Part shown: positions 11,061 through 21,753 of the stretch, in pieces
Layout of the letters: each line of letters starts with the position of its first letter
How positions within the stretch are numbered: position 1 is the stretch's first letter
Assembly: GCA_019649035.1 (NCBI GenBank)
Contig: BMAT01007350.1
Span: forward strand, 105,025 to 127,451
Length of the DNA stretch: 22,427 nucleotides
Reading direction: 5' to 3'
Source of the DNA: Elysia marginata
Lineage: Eukaryota > Mollusca > Gastropoda > Plakobranchidae
Position numbers and translations under genes: made by a program
The notes under the pieces: model-generated
Seen by the model: the letters and a program-made list of their open reading frames with translations, nothing else
Told to the model about the DNA's origin: nothing
Database searches by the model: none

Positions 11061-12303
11061 AAAATTACGTCAAAATGAGAACAAAATTACGTAGGGAATG
11101 AGTTAAGTGCAAGTTTCTCACTAAGCACAGCTTGACATCAATTTTAGCAAAGTAGCGGTTAATCGGCACGTGACATTTCTAAATACAGCCTTGATGATTT
11201 TTAGACCACTCATTTTGAACTATAATGAGGAAATTGTCAACAGCATTTCTGAATCACTTTGTTCTGTACGCAAACCATACAGCCCGTTAAAGTGTTATAC
11301 CTATTAAATATAATTGGAGGAGAGCAAGACAAAATCAGAACAACCTTTTGTCAGTCTGAAAAAAAAAACCCTTCTAGTTCTACATACTCTCTAAACTGGC
11401 AGATCATAAGGTGTTAAGTTAATTTATATGTAGTATTCCAATAATTTATGAAGAAATTTGAAAAACACATGTATGACTAAAATTGTATACTTTCACAAAA
11501 AAAAAAATTATCCTCGAAGGAGGAATACCACAGAGGCCACAAATCAATCAGCCCTGACAATCTGACACCTGAGCTGGAGGAAAATCTGAGACTAAATATC
11601 AGGCATACTAAATATTTCAAATTGGCAATTAATGAAACAAACGAGCTAAGGGCCAGATACACAGTATGAGACAACAAAAAGTTAAAATAAGTCTACTGGT
11701 GCAGCAAAAAAAACCAAAAAAAAAAACCATGGCTTTCCAAATGTGCATGGGAATGTCTTTTTATTTCATCTTTAATCAATGGCATAATTATTATTATACA
11801 AAGACATGATTAGCTAGAATAAAACCCACACACAAACATGCTTTGAACTAGATCCTGACCTCCCACATACACAACAAAATTAACAAATGATTGACATATT
11901 TGTTTGATATGTTTGTTTTGCTTTTTTCTGGCAAACAAAAGCGCTAACAAGAGTAATACCAGACACATAAGCAATCAAATAAATCGGAGTTGATTTTCCA
12001 TCAAAGGGGCGTATATTCTTGATTCTTATCTGATAATGAAAGTAACCATGAAAATTTCTTTTTAAGGTAACATACAGTACACAATCTTTTTTATAAAGAA
12101 TGCAATCTTTCATTTATTATTAAAGCAATAAGATAAGATTATTATTAGCCTTAAATAAAATAAGCGATCTCAACTGTCAATAAATCAGTTTTATTACAAT
12201 TTACGTTTTGATGCATTTTATTTTTAAAGTCTTTAGACAGTCTGCCAGTAGATGCCTAGTTTGTACTGGGAGCAACAGAGGAGCCTTTCCCAAAAACTTT
12301 CTT
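11061..12303. other. A-rich region without a confirmed gene
   Basis: Probably intergenic, or downstream sequence of the minus-strand gene. The plus strand holds an open frame at 11481-11672 whose translation from 11520 (EEYHRGHKSISPDNLTPELE and onward to RARYTV, stop) looks more protein-like than its surroundings. It has no recognised domain and only a weak acceptor (CCTCGAAG). The overlapping minus-strand frame (11477-11677) is also unrecognised. Nothing else stands out. Confidence 0.35.
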
Positions 12304-13062
12304 CAGTGGAAACCTCCAAAATCAAAGTTTGCTAATTCAAAGTTTACATTGCAGTCTGTGGAAGGTTTCTCTTCTGTTTTCAAGCAGTTTTATTTCCCCA
12401 AAGTATGAAAGGCTTATGATAACTATCACTGAATAAATTAAACACCCCACATCCCACACAGATGTGTCCATAGCAGATGGAATCAGTTTGTTTCTATATG
12501 TCTACAAGGTCATTATAAGAGAGAGAAGCGCTATTAACAGTAACAGAACAAAAGAATTGGCTAAGTACAAACCACTACTTGAATCCTCTTATTTTGAATT
12601 TTTTGTTTATTCCCTAGAGATAAATTTATTGTCATTTCTGCTGAATCAATCTCAGAGATATGATTACTTAAATCAACTCAGGTTTTAAGTCATCAAATCA
12701 AAATTTCAAATTTTCTGTGATCAAGGTAATTCATAATTCGAAGTTCAAAAAGTTATATTCTCTTAAATCAAAGTTCAAGAAATTATGGTCTATAGTAGTT
12801 TTTCGTTCTGTTCCCTAAAAGTTTCTTTACTCAAAATCATGTTAAACACCGCCATTAATGTTACCCTCCCCAAACCCAGACAGACATGTTTTTTTTTTGT
12901 ATTTGTGCTTTTAATTTTCTTCAAAGGGCTGATGAGAGAGGGAGGTTTTAATACTAGTAAAGGAACAGTGCAATAAACCTGATCCCTTATATATAATGTG
13001 AATCCTCCTTATTCAAACTTTTTGTCCACTCCCTTGAGATTTGACTTTAGAGGTTTCCACTG
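12304..13062. mobile_element. Non-autonomous TIR DNA transposon, pogo/Tigger-like ends
   Basis: The 759-bp element begins CAGTGGAAACCTCCAAAATC and ends with its inverse at 13039-13062. The ends match at 21 of 24 positions. CAGTGGAA(A)CCTC ends followed by repeated TCAAAGTT or TTCGAAGTTCAA motifs are typical of pogo/Tigger-like elements as I know them. The interior has many stops, and the short open frames at 12208-12408, 12464-12688 and 12785-12976 show no transposase motif, so it is non-autonomous. The expected TA duplication is not visible at either side, so the family assignment is provisional. A shorter relative lies at 5822-6130. Confidence 0.65.
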
Positions 13063-15821
13063 CATGTGCAAGACCTTACATATTGTCTCCATGGAATACA
13101 CACACACAAAGAATCAAGTTAATTGAAAATTGACACATGCAATAAATATACATTAGAATATTTTGTAAGCAGATAATTTGAATTCCTCTATTTTCATATG
13201 AATGGAATAAGTTGATATGGAACTAAAACATCTTGAACAACTTAACAACATATTAAAGTAGGCTGTAAATTTATTGACTCGCAGTCACAGGCATTAAACT
13301 AGAATAATTTAGTTGGATAAGGTCATTTGGTTTAAATGTTTTGATTAATGGATAGTGAGATACATTGCAGTTCGTTTAAGTCAAAGTGCTTGGGAATGGC
13401 CAATCAAGTTTGAAATATTAGAACTTCAAGTTAAAGGGTACTTGACAATGAAAAAACTACCACTTGGGAAACTAAAACAGATACGAGTTATCCATAAATT
13501 CGATTTATCAGAGTTTAACTTTGAGTTAAATGAACCCCAATTCACATGGTTTTCCACAAAATTCTCTCAGATTTACAAGCTGTGCATATACTACTGAACA
13601 TGTGTGCAAACAAAAAATAAATGAAGGCACATTCCAGAGACACTAATCATTCACCGTGAAATTTTATCTCTTCCCCTTTGCAACAAACAACAATGCTTTT
13701 TTGCAACCCAGTGAGCAAACTAGAATTCAGATTAAGTATTAATTTGTGATTCATGTTTACTGTCAAGAAATCGCTGTGAAAGACCAAGACGAACGCAATT
13801 CGTCACAAAAATGGTGAATTGAATAATTTGGGCTATTAGTTCAGAAGGTTGAAGGTCAGAGTTTTAGGAGTCTACCAATTTTTTAGGGGTGATCAACTTA
13901 TTACATGACCACTTTAAAAAACTTTTAAAGTCGGACCAACAACTCTAAAGCTTAACAGTTTGAACTATCCAAACTGTATCAAGACTTTTTCATTTTGGTT
14001 TTCTGATTGACATTCAATCTAGATCTTATCCAGGTCATGGAGTAAACCTTTAGCTGTGTCCAGAGCTTGAACAATCAATTTCTAAATCCAGAACTTGTCC
14101 TGTGGCCAGATTTACATGTAGATTAGACTATACTAAACTGATGGCGATTTTTTTATAAGATTGTGGAGAAGGGCTTATAACTTAAATGTTTCAATCAGTA
14201 TCCAAAACAAGCTAGGTGTTGTGGAGGGAGATACAATGCCTATCACCTTAATAACAAAATTCACAACATTTGATGAGAAAAACAATTGTCAAAATGGCAT
14301 TGTAAGATAGAATGGAAATGGAATTTCAATATTACTGCTTGTAACGGTAGGTCAATTAGAGCGTTAAAGCTAAACTAAATTGACATACAGTATTGTCATG
14401 ATATACATTGCATCTTTGTCACCAGTGCAAAAGTGTAAGTATATCCTGGTAGGAAAAATTAAGAATGCAACCATGACATTACTATTTTTAGATAGACAAA
14501 CCACAAGCTTGATTGGGTGTGCCTGAAAGGTGCATCAAAGTGGTACCATTTGGGAGATGAAAGGAAGATAAGGTTCTCCCTCTTGCTCTCCTAAGTTAAT
14601 TCTACTCGACAAGTTTCACACCTAAGTGAGTTTAAAAGACCTGAATGTTGTATTCTCCGACAGAAAATTTACTGGCATATTTTGGGTGAAAAGCGTACAA
14701 ATTACGGGAATCTAAGGCAAATCTAATAAAAATCTCTGCAATCAAATGAACTATGTAAAAAAACACCTGGTTGAACTTTTGCTAATGTATTTGTGCACAA
14801 AAAAAGTTCTGTAACGATATTTAGTGAAGTACTGTACTCTTTACAGGCTTATTAAAGTGATAAAGAATAATTTAGATATTCTGAAAAAATTATTTCCCAA
14901 AGTATTTTAAATCAATGTCACCTATTTTTAAATAGACTAAGAGGGTTAAAATAATACAGTTGAACCTGCCCAAGTTCAAGATAAAAAAATGACTGTAATT
15001 TTATTTGGACACGTGTTCGCCATGGGTATCATGCTTGTAAAATCTGTAAAAATGCAGTTCTTTTCATTTGTGCTTTTTTAAGAAGTTCCCTTTTGGTGCA
15101 AATGACAAGATCACGACAAGCCAAGCTAACATTATCTCAGATTTAAGTATATCCTTCTAGCACAGGGACAATTCTGTCTCATTACATGACTGAAGGTTTC
15201 TTATCCAAGCTGTGGTGACCATGATCAATAGCATATTTAGCGCCACCTATTGGCAAAATGATGTGACAAACTAGCGACTAGTTGTCTAAAATTGCCTTAA
15301 ACTAAAGTTCCACTACCTCAGATTATCCTTCCTATTGTGACCGCAGCTGAACAAGCAGGCAAACCCTCTAACAGAGGAGGGGTCACAGACAAATAATTAA
15401 GCACAGACTATGTAGGTGTCATGGGGAAGAAAGGGCTTGTCGATGGGCTATGTGGGGTACCTGATTTTGTTTATGTTTTGCCCTGCCTTGCACCACCTGT
15501 CAGTTTCACCATGGCTATACATCTGGTTGCCGCAGGCCATGTTATTTGTAGGTAAAAAGAAAATCACAAGCATGGATTAGGCAGGTGGGGAGGGAGTGGA
15601 GGAAGGGGCATGTTGAAGTTCTCTACTAGTCACTGGTTGGTTCTTCTAAGGTCAAGAGTGGTCAAGTTGCAAAGGTTTTTTTTTTAAAAGAGACTGTGAA
15701 GAATGTTGTGAGATAAAAAGCTGCCTGCATTGTGAGGTTGTCCCCATGCTTGACATAGAGACTTAAAAATAAATGCAAGGGAGTCATAGAAAAGAGGTCG
15801 CCAACACAGGTTGTCACCTAA
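13063..15821. other. Intergenic or minus-strand transcript region; no gene seen
   Basis: A-rich on the plus strand. The segment 13355-13560 has TTCAAGTT, TTTAAGTC and AACTTTGAGTTAAA motifs resembling the interiors of the TIR elements, but no matching ends were found. CAGTTGAACCTG at about 14957 looks like a solitary transposon end. The block 15340-15760 is less AT-rich than its surroundings and has no long open frame. The stretch 14284-14329 resembles 10101-10145. Confidence 0.35.
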
Positions 15822-16598
15822 AGGCCCAAATTACACCGCATAAGCTGTGTTGTACCGTTGCGCCTTATCGGAAACGAACATTGTAAAAATATACTTGTTG
15901 TCTACACAGGTTTACGCATGTGTCGATTAGCCGTTATGCCGTCGTAACGCCCTTTGTGTTTCTAGGTGAGTGCGAACTCACAGGAAAAGAAAACAAAAAG
16001 GAGCGCCTTAAGACGGCTGAAAGGGAAATGAACAATCGGGCCACTTTTAGGCTAGAGCGTGTCAATGAGAACGGTGCGATAACACTGCCTCGTGGTTTAT
16101 CATTATTTGCTTTAAGATTATTGTAAGGTTGTTCATAATGAGTGATATTGAGAGCCAAGCAACACTTTACTTGAACAATGTATATGACATTCTTATGTCA
16201 TTAAAAAAATTTTTATCGTCCTTCTTCATATTATAAAAAATAGTGTAATATTCTCCAATGTCTTGCCTATTTATATAAATAGGACGGACCCATGCACTTC
16301 TTTCTCGTCTTCTCCTTCGTTCCCTCCTTCTCCTCCACCACCATAACACAACGGGATCCATTGCTGAACTATCAAAACTGGCTTGCGGTAGTTGCGGAAA
16401 TGAACGTGTTCATTTCCACTTGTGCCGTCCTCTGATGCGGTATAACGTCTCAAAAAATGATTACACCGCATAAGGCGTAGCAGCCGTGTCCCATGTCATG
16501 GCGTTATACCGGTATATACCGGCATATACCGTCCGTTGGTGTCACAAGACAGAAGGCGTAATGCGGTACGGTACAGCCTATCCTGTGTAATTTGGGCC
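15822..16598 (-). mobile_element. Non-autonomous PIF/Harbinger-like DNA transposon
   Basis: The left terminus AGGCCCAAATTACAC (from 15822) is the inverse of the right terminus GTGTAATTTGGGCCT (to 16599), and subterminal bases also match in part. TAA is present on both sides (15819-15821 and 16599-16601), in keeping with the three-base TWA target duplication of PIF/Harbinger elements, although the ends are ragged by one base. A 15-bp copy of the left subterminal sequence (ATTACACCGCATAAG) recurs at 16460-16474. The element is less AT-rich and has more CpG than its flanks. It carries a minus-strand fragment of the transposase. At about 777 bp it is far shorter than an autonomous Harbinger (usually several kb), so most of the interior is deleted. 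Confidence 0.8.
16167..16361 (-). pseudogene. N-terminal fragment of a PIF/Harbinger (HARBI1-like) transposase
   Basis: The 64-codon minus-strand frame starts with an arginine-rich stretch (RRRRERRRRRERSAWVRPI) and continues GEYYTIFYNMKKDDKNFFND and IRMSYTLF. This order of basic run, W-V-x-P-I, G-E-[FY], K-F-F and [FY]-R-M-S is the recognised N-terminal region of Harbinger nucleases just before the catalytic domain. Here it reads NFFNDIRMS. The frame stops right after, and none of the catalytic DDE domain follows inside the element. It cannot be an active enzyme. The upstream frame at 16271-16471 is only a shadow. The second, Myb/MADF-like Harbinger protein is absent. Assignment rests on remembered family pattern, not a search. 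Confidence 0.7.
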
Positions 16599-19500
16599 TA
16601 AGTTAGACAGGTGATAGGCTGGGCAGGTTCAATTGTACTTTTTAGTTTAATATTTTTCTTCGCAGTCACTGTTTTTTGGGGCATTAATAATAGTGTTGGC
16701 TTAAAGTTGCACAAAATGGATTAGAACAGATTAGTTCAAATATCTTTCATTATAATCATAATCATGACACAACAATTGAATGTCAGAATCCTCCTCAAAC
16801 ATCTAATCATAATTAACAGTAACAGAAAATGTTTTAGTTTATTTCAAAATTCACTGAATAATTAAGTGACAGCAATATACAACTTACTAAAGTAGGCCTT
16901 TGTCAACAACATAAAATTCCTTACACAGGACAAATAAAGACTCTTGCGAGATACTGCCAAAAAAGCTGAACAACAACAAAACGCTTCTATAATACTGACA
17001 CATTGATGTTACAGGTTAAAATTAAATATTTTGCTAATTTTTCTCACAGCTCCAACTATCATGTTTTTGCCATGGCTCTTACCCTCTGTTGAGACTGCCT
17101 CAAGTTAAGTAGATACTTTAACCTGAGCTTTATTTTCTTATATTATTTATAGTTCCACAGGATAAGAGTGGATCTTTCCACTTCTGAAACCTTAATTTAT
17201 TTCGATGCATTTCAAAAAAATTCATCAAGGTCAAGATGATAGATGCATACAACACTATCTTGGTTAAGTAAAAATATTTCTATTACTAATCTCTTATTAC
17301 TCTTTAACATTTTAACAAATGAGGTTGAAATACCATGTTTTGGTAGGCCTGGCAGGCGTTTCTAATTAGAAGTGATAATGTGGAATTAGGTTCATCAGAA
17401 GTTTAGATTTGGTTTCTTGGTAATCAACCTAGTCAGGCTTTAAGCAAGGGAGACATGAAAAGCTCACACATATAGGAGTTATAAAATCCTCCATAGAAAG
17501 ACAAAAAATATCCTGGTGATTGCTTGACTTTCAATGACAGTATTACATCACCAAACAAGGTTGATGTTCTTTAGTTTTGATGATTGATGGATAGGTGGGT
17601 GTATTCTTATGATTGTCACCAAGATACAATACATCTTCACTGATAATATTATATCATTTGTATTGACCTAACAATAGTCTTTCTTTTAATATATAGACAA
17701 GCTAGCATGACCATTAATAACTTAATCACCTTAAACCTTTGCTATCTGATATGAGACAAATAGAACTATGTGTAAAAAAAAGGAATTGCTTTCTTGCTTT
17801 TCTCCATACCAAGAGGACTTTAAATTTCCTTCCTGCACAACACCGGTTCGTTGCCAACACAGTCATTGAATTGTTAAGCAGCGATTACAAAATGATAAAA
17901 AAGATAAATATTCTCACAAAAATGCATACTCAAACAAATTAGGACATTTTTGAATCAATGAAGAGTATAGACCACTTTAGATGAAAAACAACAACAAAAA
18001 AAGAAATATATAATTATATATATATATCAAAATACCCAAAGGTATGGCAGGCTTATAATATGCAATATTATATATCATTTCATAATTAAATGCAGACAGA
18101 TTTTTCCCCACATATTTAGGCACAACAACTCATGATAAATGATAAAAGTATAAACTGATAACGAACATCCAAATTTTTTAACAAGTAAGACGGCACAAAA
18201 TTAAAGGAACCGATGGTTTGAGACAGCTGTACAGTTTTGAACAGCTAAAAGTGCTTTAAATTAGGCCAATATATTCTATACCGTTTACAAATTGATGATT
18301 TGTAAAAGACATGAAATACTTTGATGTGGTCCTACTAATATATTATACCTATAACGAGTATGATATCTCCCCGAAAGAAAAAATACAACAATAAAAGCGT
18401 GAATGTTAACCTATTACTTCCTTAACAGTTTTCAAAAAAATTAATTCAGAATCATAAATACAAAGCTCACAGGTCAAAAATATATTTTGATAAGTTCAAG
18501 CTGTCCTTGGTGCATATGCACTAACCAGGCAGTGCCAGTTCCCTGAGAAATAAGCAATTCACAAAGCCTTTTTGTTTATCTTGTTTTTAAAGCTATGAAG
18601 TTTTGTGCCCTGAGAAGTAAGGATGGCCGTGATAGTTAACCACTTAGTAAGTAGCAAATACCATAACAATACATAATAGCTGTCCAATAAAATAAAATTA
18701 AATAAAAAACCAAGGTTGATTTAGTAATATATTAAGTATGAAAAACTGCAGGACGCCTCTTTATATTGTATAATTGTATTATAAGAAAACTGAAAAACTG
18801 GAAATCTCCTGCTATAAAAATAAACAACAAAAAATTGTTAAAAGCAAATAGCAGTCTAAACTCTAGTGAATTGATTAAAATAAGATCATATGCATTGTAA
18901 TTTTCCAAGTTAGTTTCATTTGCATATAACTCAGAATATAAGTTATCTTGATCTAAGGACATCAAATAAATTTCTGCCAACCTTTGGTACCAACTGAATG
19001 AGTATTTTGCAATCCCTCACTTAAACAAGAACCATTTTGCCAACTTAAAAACAATTTTCTATATTGACAGCCTAAAATCATGTCAATTTCCCCTGAAGCA
19101 AGAACACAGATAAATCTCACCTAAAAAAGGTAAATAGGTTTTCATGCACACAAAAAGGTTAAAAACACTTTCTTTTTCACTAAATTGTTAAAAGCCAGCC
19201 AAAATGGATGAAAACCTTTAAATCTTAAAACATGACAGCTCTGTGTAACTCATCGAGGATCAACTGAAAAGAGGCTGACTTTCTTTGACAAAAATTTCAG
19301 GAAGAGTCCAGAGCAGAAGGAAGAGAAAAACTCTTGTTTGCCGCCTATACCCTGACACTGAGTGAAAAAGGTTATGCTGCTGCTGATGATCTAATTTAAA
19401 ACCTAAATATAATGCATCACTCTGCCTTGAACAGTGTTATAAAAATAAACTTTTCTTATCCTTGTCAGCAAATTTTTATTGATATCAATTATCACAAGAA

Positions 19501-20312
19501 AGATTTTCATATACACTTTGGTTGCATACTCCCCTAAAACTAGACCACCCCTAAAAATATTTATGGCCCCATTGAACACAACATCAACTTTAGACTTTAT
19601 TACCAGCTAACTTCAACAATTGTTTGTAGCCCAGATTTTAGACTAAAAACGAATGTAACAAAAGGAATGGAAAACAGAAGATGTGTTCTAAACAAAAACA
19701 AGATTAACTTTACAATTTACTTGAGATTTGCATCATTTCTGGTAGTATTAGGGGGCCTGTTAAGCAACTAAAGTAGGCAGCCTGAAAGTGAAACTACTGG
19801 TCAGTATAGAAGCAGAAGTGTTTAAACCAAAACTTTGATGATTTCTATCATAAATTCATAATGAAATAATCAAAGTAGCTAGTTATATACATGTGCCTTT
19901 AGAAATTATATACATGAAAGAAATAATTATAACCAATAACTATCTAAGGTTATATAACAAAAATATTTTCCATGTTCCTAGCCCAAAATCAAGTCTAAAT
20001 TAGACAGATCTTTCTTGATGTATCTCGATGTACGCTCTCAAACTAAGGAATGAACTGCCTCACTACGATAGACTATGTACATTTCTCCTATAACCAACTT
20101 CAAATCTTCATTATTAATATAAAATATTTCACACGATCTGCCTTGGAAATTTTTTTGTTCTCAATGATTGCATGAATACATACATGTTCTTGCACTTATG
20201 AATGTATATTTATTCCCCTTTTTTAGTGACGTAAATCTCTTTTTTATGTATTTGTGATCATCACTGATTTTGACATCCATATAAATGTCTATTTTACATA
20301 GTACAATGTAAC
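16599..20312. other. A-rich region; no confirmed gene
   Basis: About 3.7 kb of AT-rich DNA. It includes a short AT microsatellite (about 18007-18028) and open frames at 17739-17942 and 18732-18980 with no recognisable domain. The one segment with coding-like character is a plus-strand frame at 19289-19399. From the possible acceptor AAAATTTCAG at 19291-19300 it reads EESRAEGREKLLFAAYTLTL, continues SEKGYAAADDLI and stops. It is too short to call, and may be chance within an untranslated or intergenic region. Confidence 0.35.
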
Positions 20313-21471
20313 TTTATTTTTAACATATTTTCTACTTTAATTTTTAAAAATTAATGTATAGATTCATGTTTTGCAACACCTAGAGCATAAATTCAAATTG
20401 TAATGGCGGCCCTACAAAAATATATAAAATTATATAAATAAAATAAAAACAACAAACACGCTAAGTTTTCAAGTCAAAATCTATTTCTGGACAAAAATCT
20501 ACCACATTTTTATGTACATTTCTGTGGTTTGATTGTCTTCCAGTATAAAAAAGGCACAGTTATTTACATACACATAATGATACAACTGAATCATGACACA
20601 CCATACATTTTCTAATCCCCCCTTTTCCCTCCCCCATTGAACCCTTTTAGTGCATAGTTATAGGAACTTCCTACTTCTACAACATTGAGTACAACTATAC
20701 AAAGTGAAATTAAAACAAAAGGGAACAATTTTTACCTATGGACAGCAATCCACTAACCAGGAGAGGAACAATAAATTTCTTTTATATTTTCAATTCTTGT
20801 TGAAAATATTGGAGATAGAAAAAAAAACTAAAAAACAATAGAGAATTACAAATCCATACATCATAGCATACATAAATTAAGATCATGCATTGAAAAATCA
20901 AAATTATGGCAAACTGAAATTATTTTAGAACTTCAAGGCATGTTTAGTTTTTTTTAAAAAAAGAATAAGCCCAATATAGCAAGCAATGCTTTTTTCTTTC
21001 TTCCCTAATGCACCTTGCAATAAAAACTAATGATTTTCACTTATTATGGTGTGTTTACCCCAAATTGTCTAATGAAGTGGTTAAGACTTAAGACAAACAA
21101 CATTAGTTTTAACAAAATCTTTTACATGCAACACGCCCATAGCAATTTCCACATTGCCTTTTTTTTAATTCTCCTTCTTTGTACTGGTAGTTAGTGTCTT
21201 TCCTTCACAAACTTGTGGCCATCTTAATACTGAGGAATGTACAATCTAAAAATAATTTCAATAACTAAATGATACTGGATTATCCTATCTTTACAGAGGG
21301 CTACTGGTCAACTTCATTCTGTTGTAGTCATAATGACACCTTCGACCACAGTTATGAAAATATATTTTTCTTTTTAAGTTTACAAAGCTGATTTGTTAAT
21401 ACTGCAGGGATGCTGTGATCAATTGCTGCCAAAAGTAATCAATACTGAGGCCAGGAAATCCTCCGATGCTG
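20313..21471 (-). other. Probable 3' UTR of the minus-strand gene
   Basis: This is the stretch from the end of the coding exon to the nearest canonical AATAAA on the minus strand, which is at 20318-20313 on the plus-strand numbering. A further one lies at 20214-20209. No AATAAA was found between these and the exon. The sequence is AT-rich with many A runs on the plus strand, so T-rich in the sense of the transcript. The actual cleavage site is not established. Confidence 0.35.
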
Positions 21472-21474
21472 NNN
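21472..21474 (-). other. Three undetermined bases at the expected stop codon
   Basis: The three Ns coincide exactly with one codon in the reading frame, immediately after LDLGAEV. If they were a sense codon, ten more residues (QHRRISWPQY) would follow before a stop at 21441-21439. If they hide a stop, the protein ends in GAEV. Confidence 0.9.
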
Positions 21475-21753
21475 TACTTCAGCCCCCAAGTCAAGCACAC
21501 CTGTCTCTGCAATGGGAACAAAATTATCTCTGAGCTGCACAAGCACAATACTCTTGTCTGTGTGTGAGCGACGCGCAGGGTCTGAATGTCCAGGCACCCA
21601 GCGGTGAACAAGAGTGCCTTCCATGCCTTTCTTTGGTGTCCAGTCCTTCCAGCCATTCCGACCTCCAACAACCCGCCAATCCTCATGCGGCCACTGCACA
21701 TCTACCCTGCGTCCCAGGTTTATAGAGTCATATACCAGGCTTGGGTCTATGAT
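21475..21753 (-). CDS. Probable last coding exon of a pecanex-family protein (C-terminus)
   Basis: Read on the minus strand, the acceptor TTTTATCAG ends at 21754 and the exon opens in phase 0 with IIDPSLVYDSINLGRRVDVQ. Downstream come WRVVGGRNGWKDWTPKKG, MEGTLVHRWVPGHSDPARRS, HTDKSIVLVQ and finally VPIAETGVLDLGAEV, 93 residues in all. The segment is rich in W, G and R, is unbroken, and contrasts sharply with the AT-rich flanks, so it is confidently coding. From memory of the family I match it to the far C-terminus of pecanex-like (PCNX) multi-pass membrane proteins. It also loosely resembles the small beta-barrel MIB/HERC2 type of module, which is the main alternative. Pecanex acts in Notch signalling in Drosophila, linked to the endoplasmic reticulum. 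The next codon (21472-21474) is NNN, so the stop is not seen. Confidence 0.6.

Noticed and set aside
10289..11101. 270-codon plus-strand open frame
   Set aside because: About 212 of its codons are Ns from the assembly gap. The real residues at either end show no coding character.
13355..13597. 80-codon plus-strand frame
   Set aside because: The sequence is made of TTCAAGTT and AACTTTGAGTT motifs like the interiors of the TIR elements, so it is probably repeat-derived. No matching ends were found to call an element.
14957..14990. Solitary CAGTTGAACCTG resembling a Tigger-type end
   Set aside because: No inverted partner was found within a reasonable distance, so it stays a possible remnant only.
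15920..16158. Overlapping plus and minus frames inside the Harbinger element
   Set aside because: Neither resembles the catalytic part of the transposase or the Myb-like partner. They probably reflect the higher GC of the element.
18007..18028. TATATA-rich tract
   Set aside because: Short AT microsatellite typical of AT-rich DNA. Not evidence for a promoter.
21396..21701. 101-codon minus-strand frame overlapping the pecanex-like exon
   Set aside because: It is the wrong frame of the same region. The 21475-21753 frame begins at a good acceptor and has a conserved-looking sequence, whereas this one does not.
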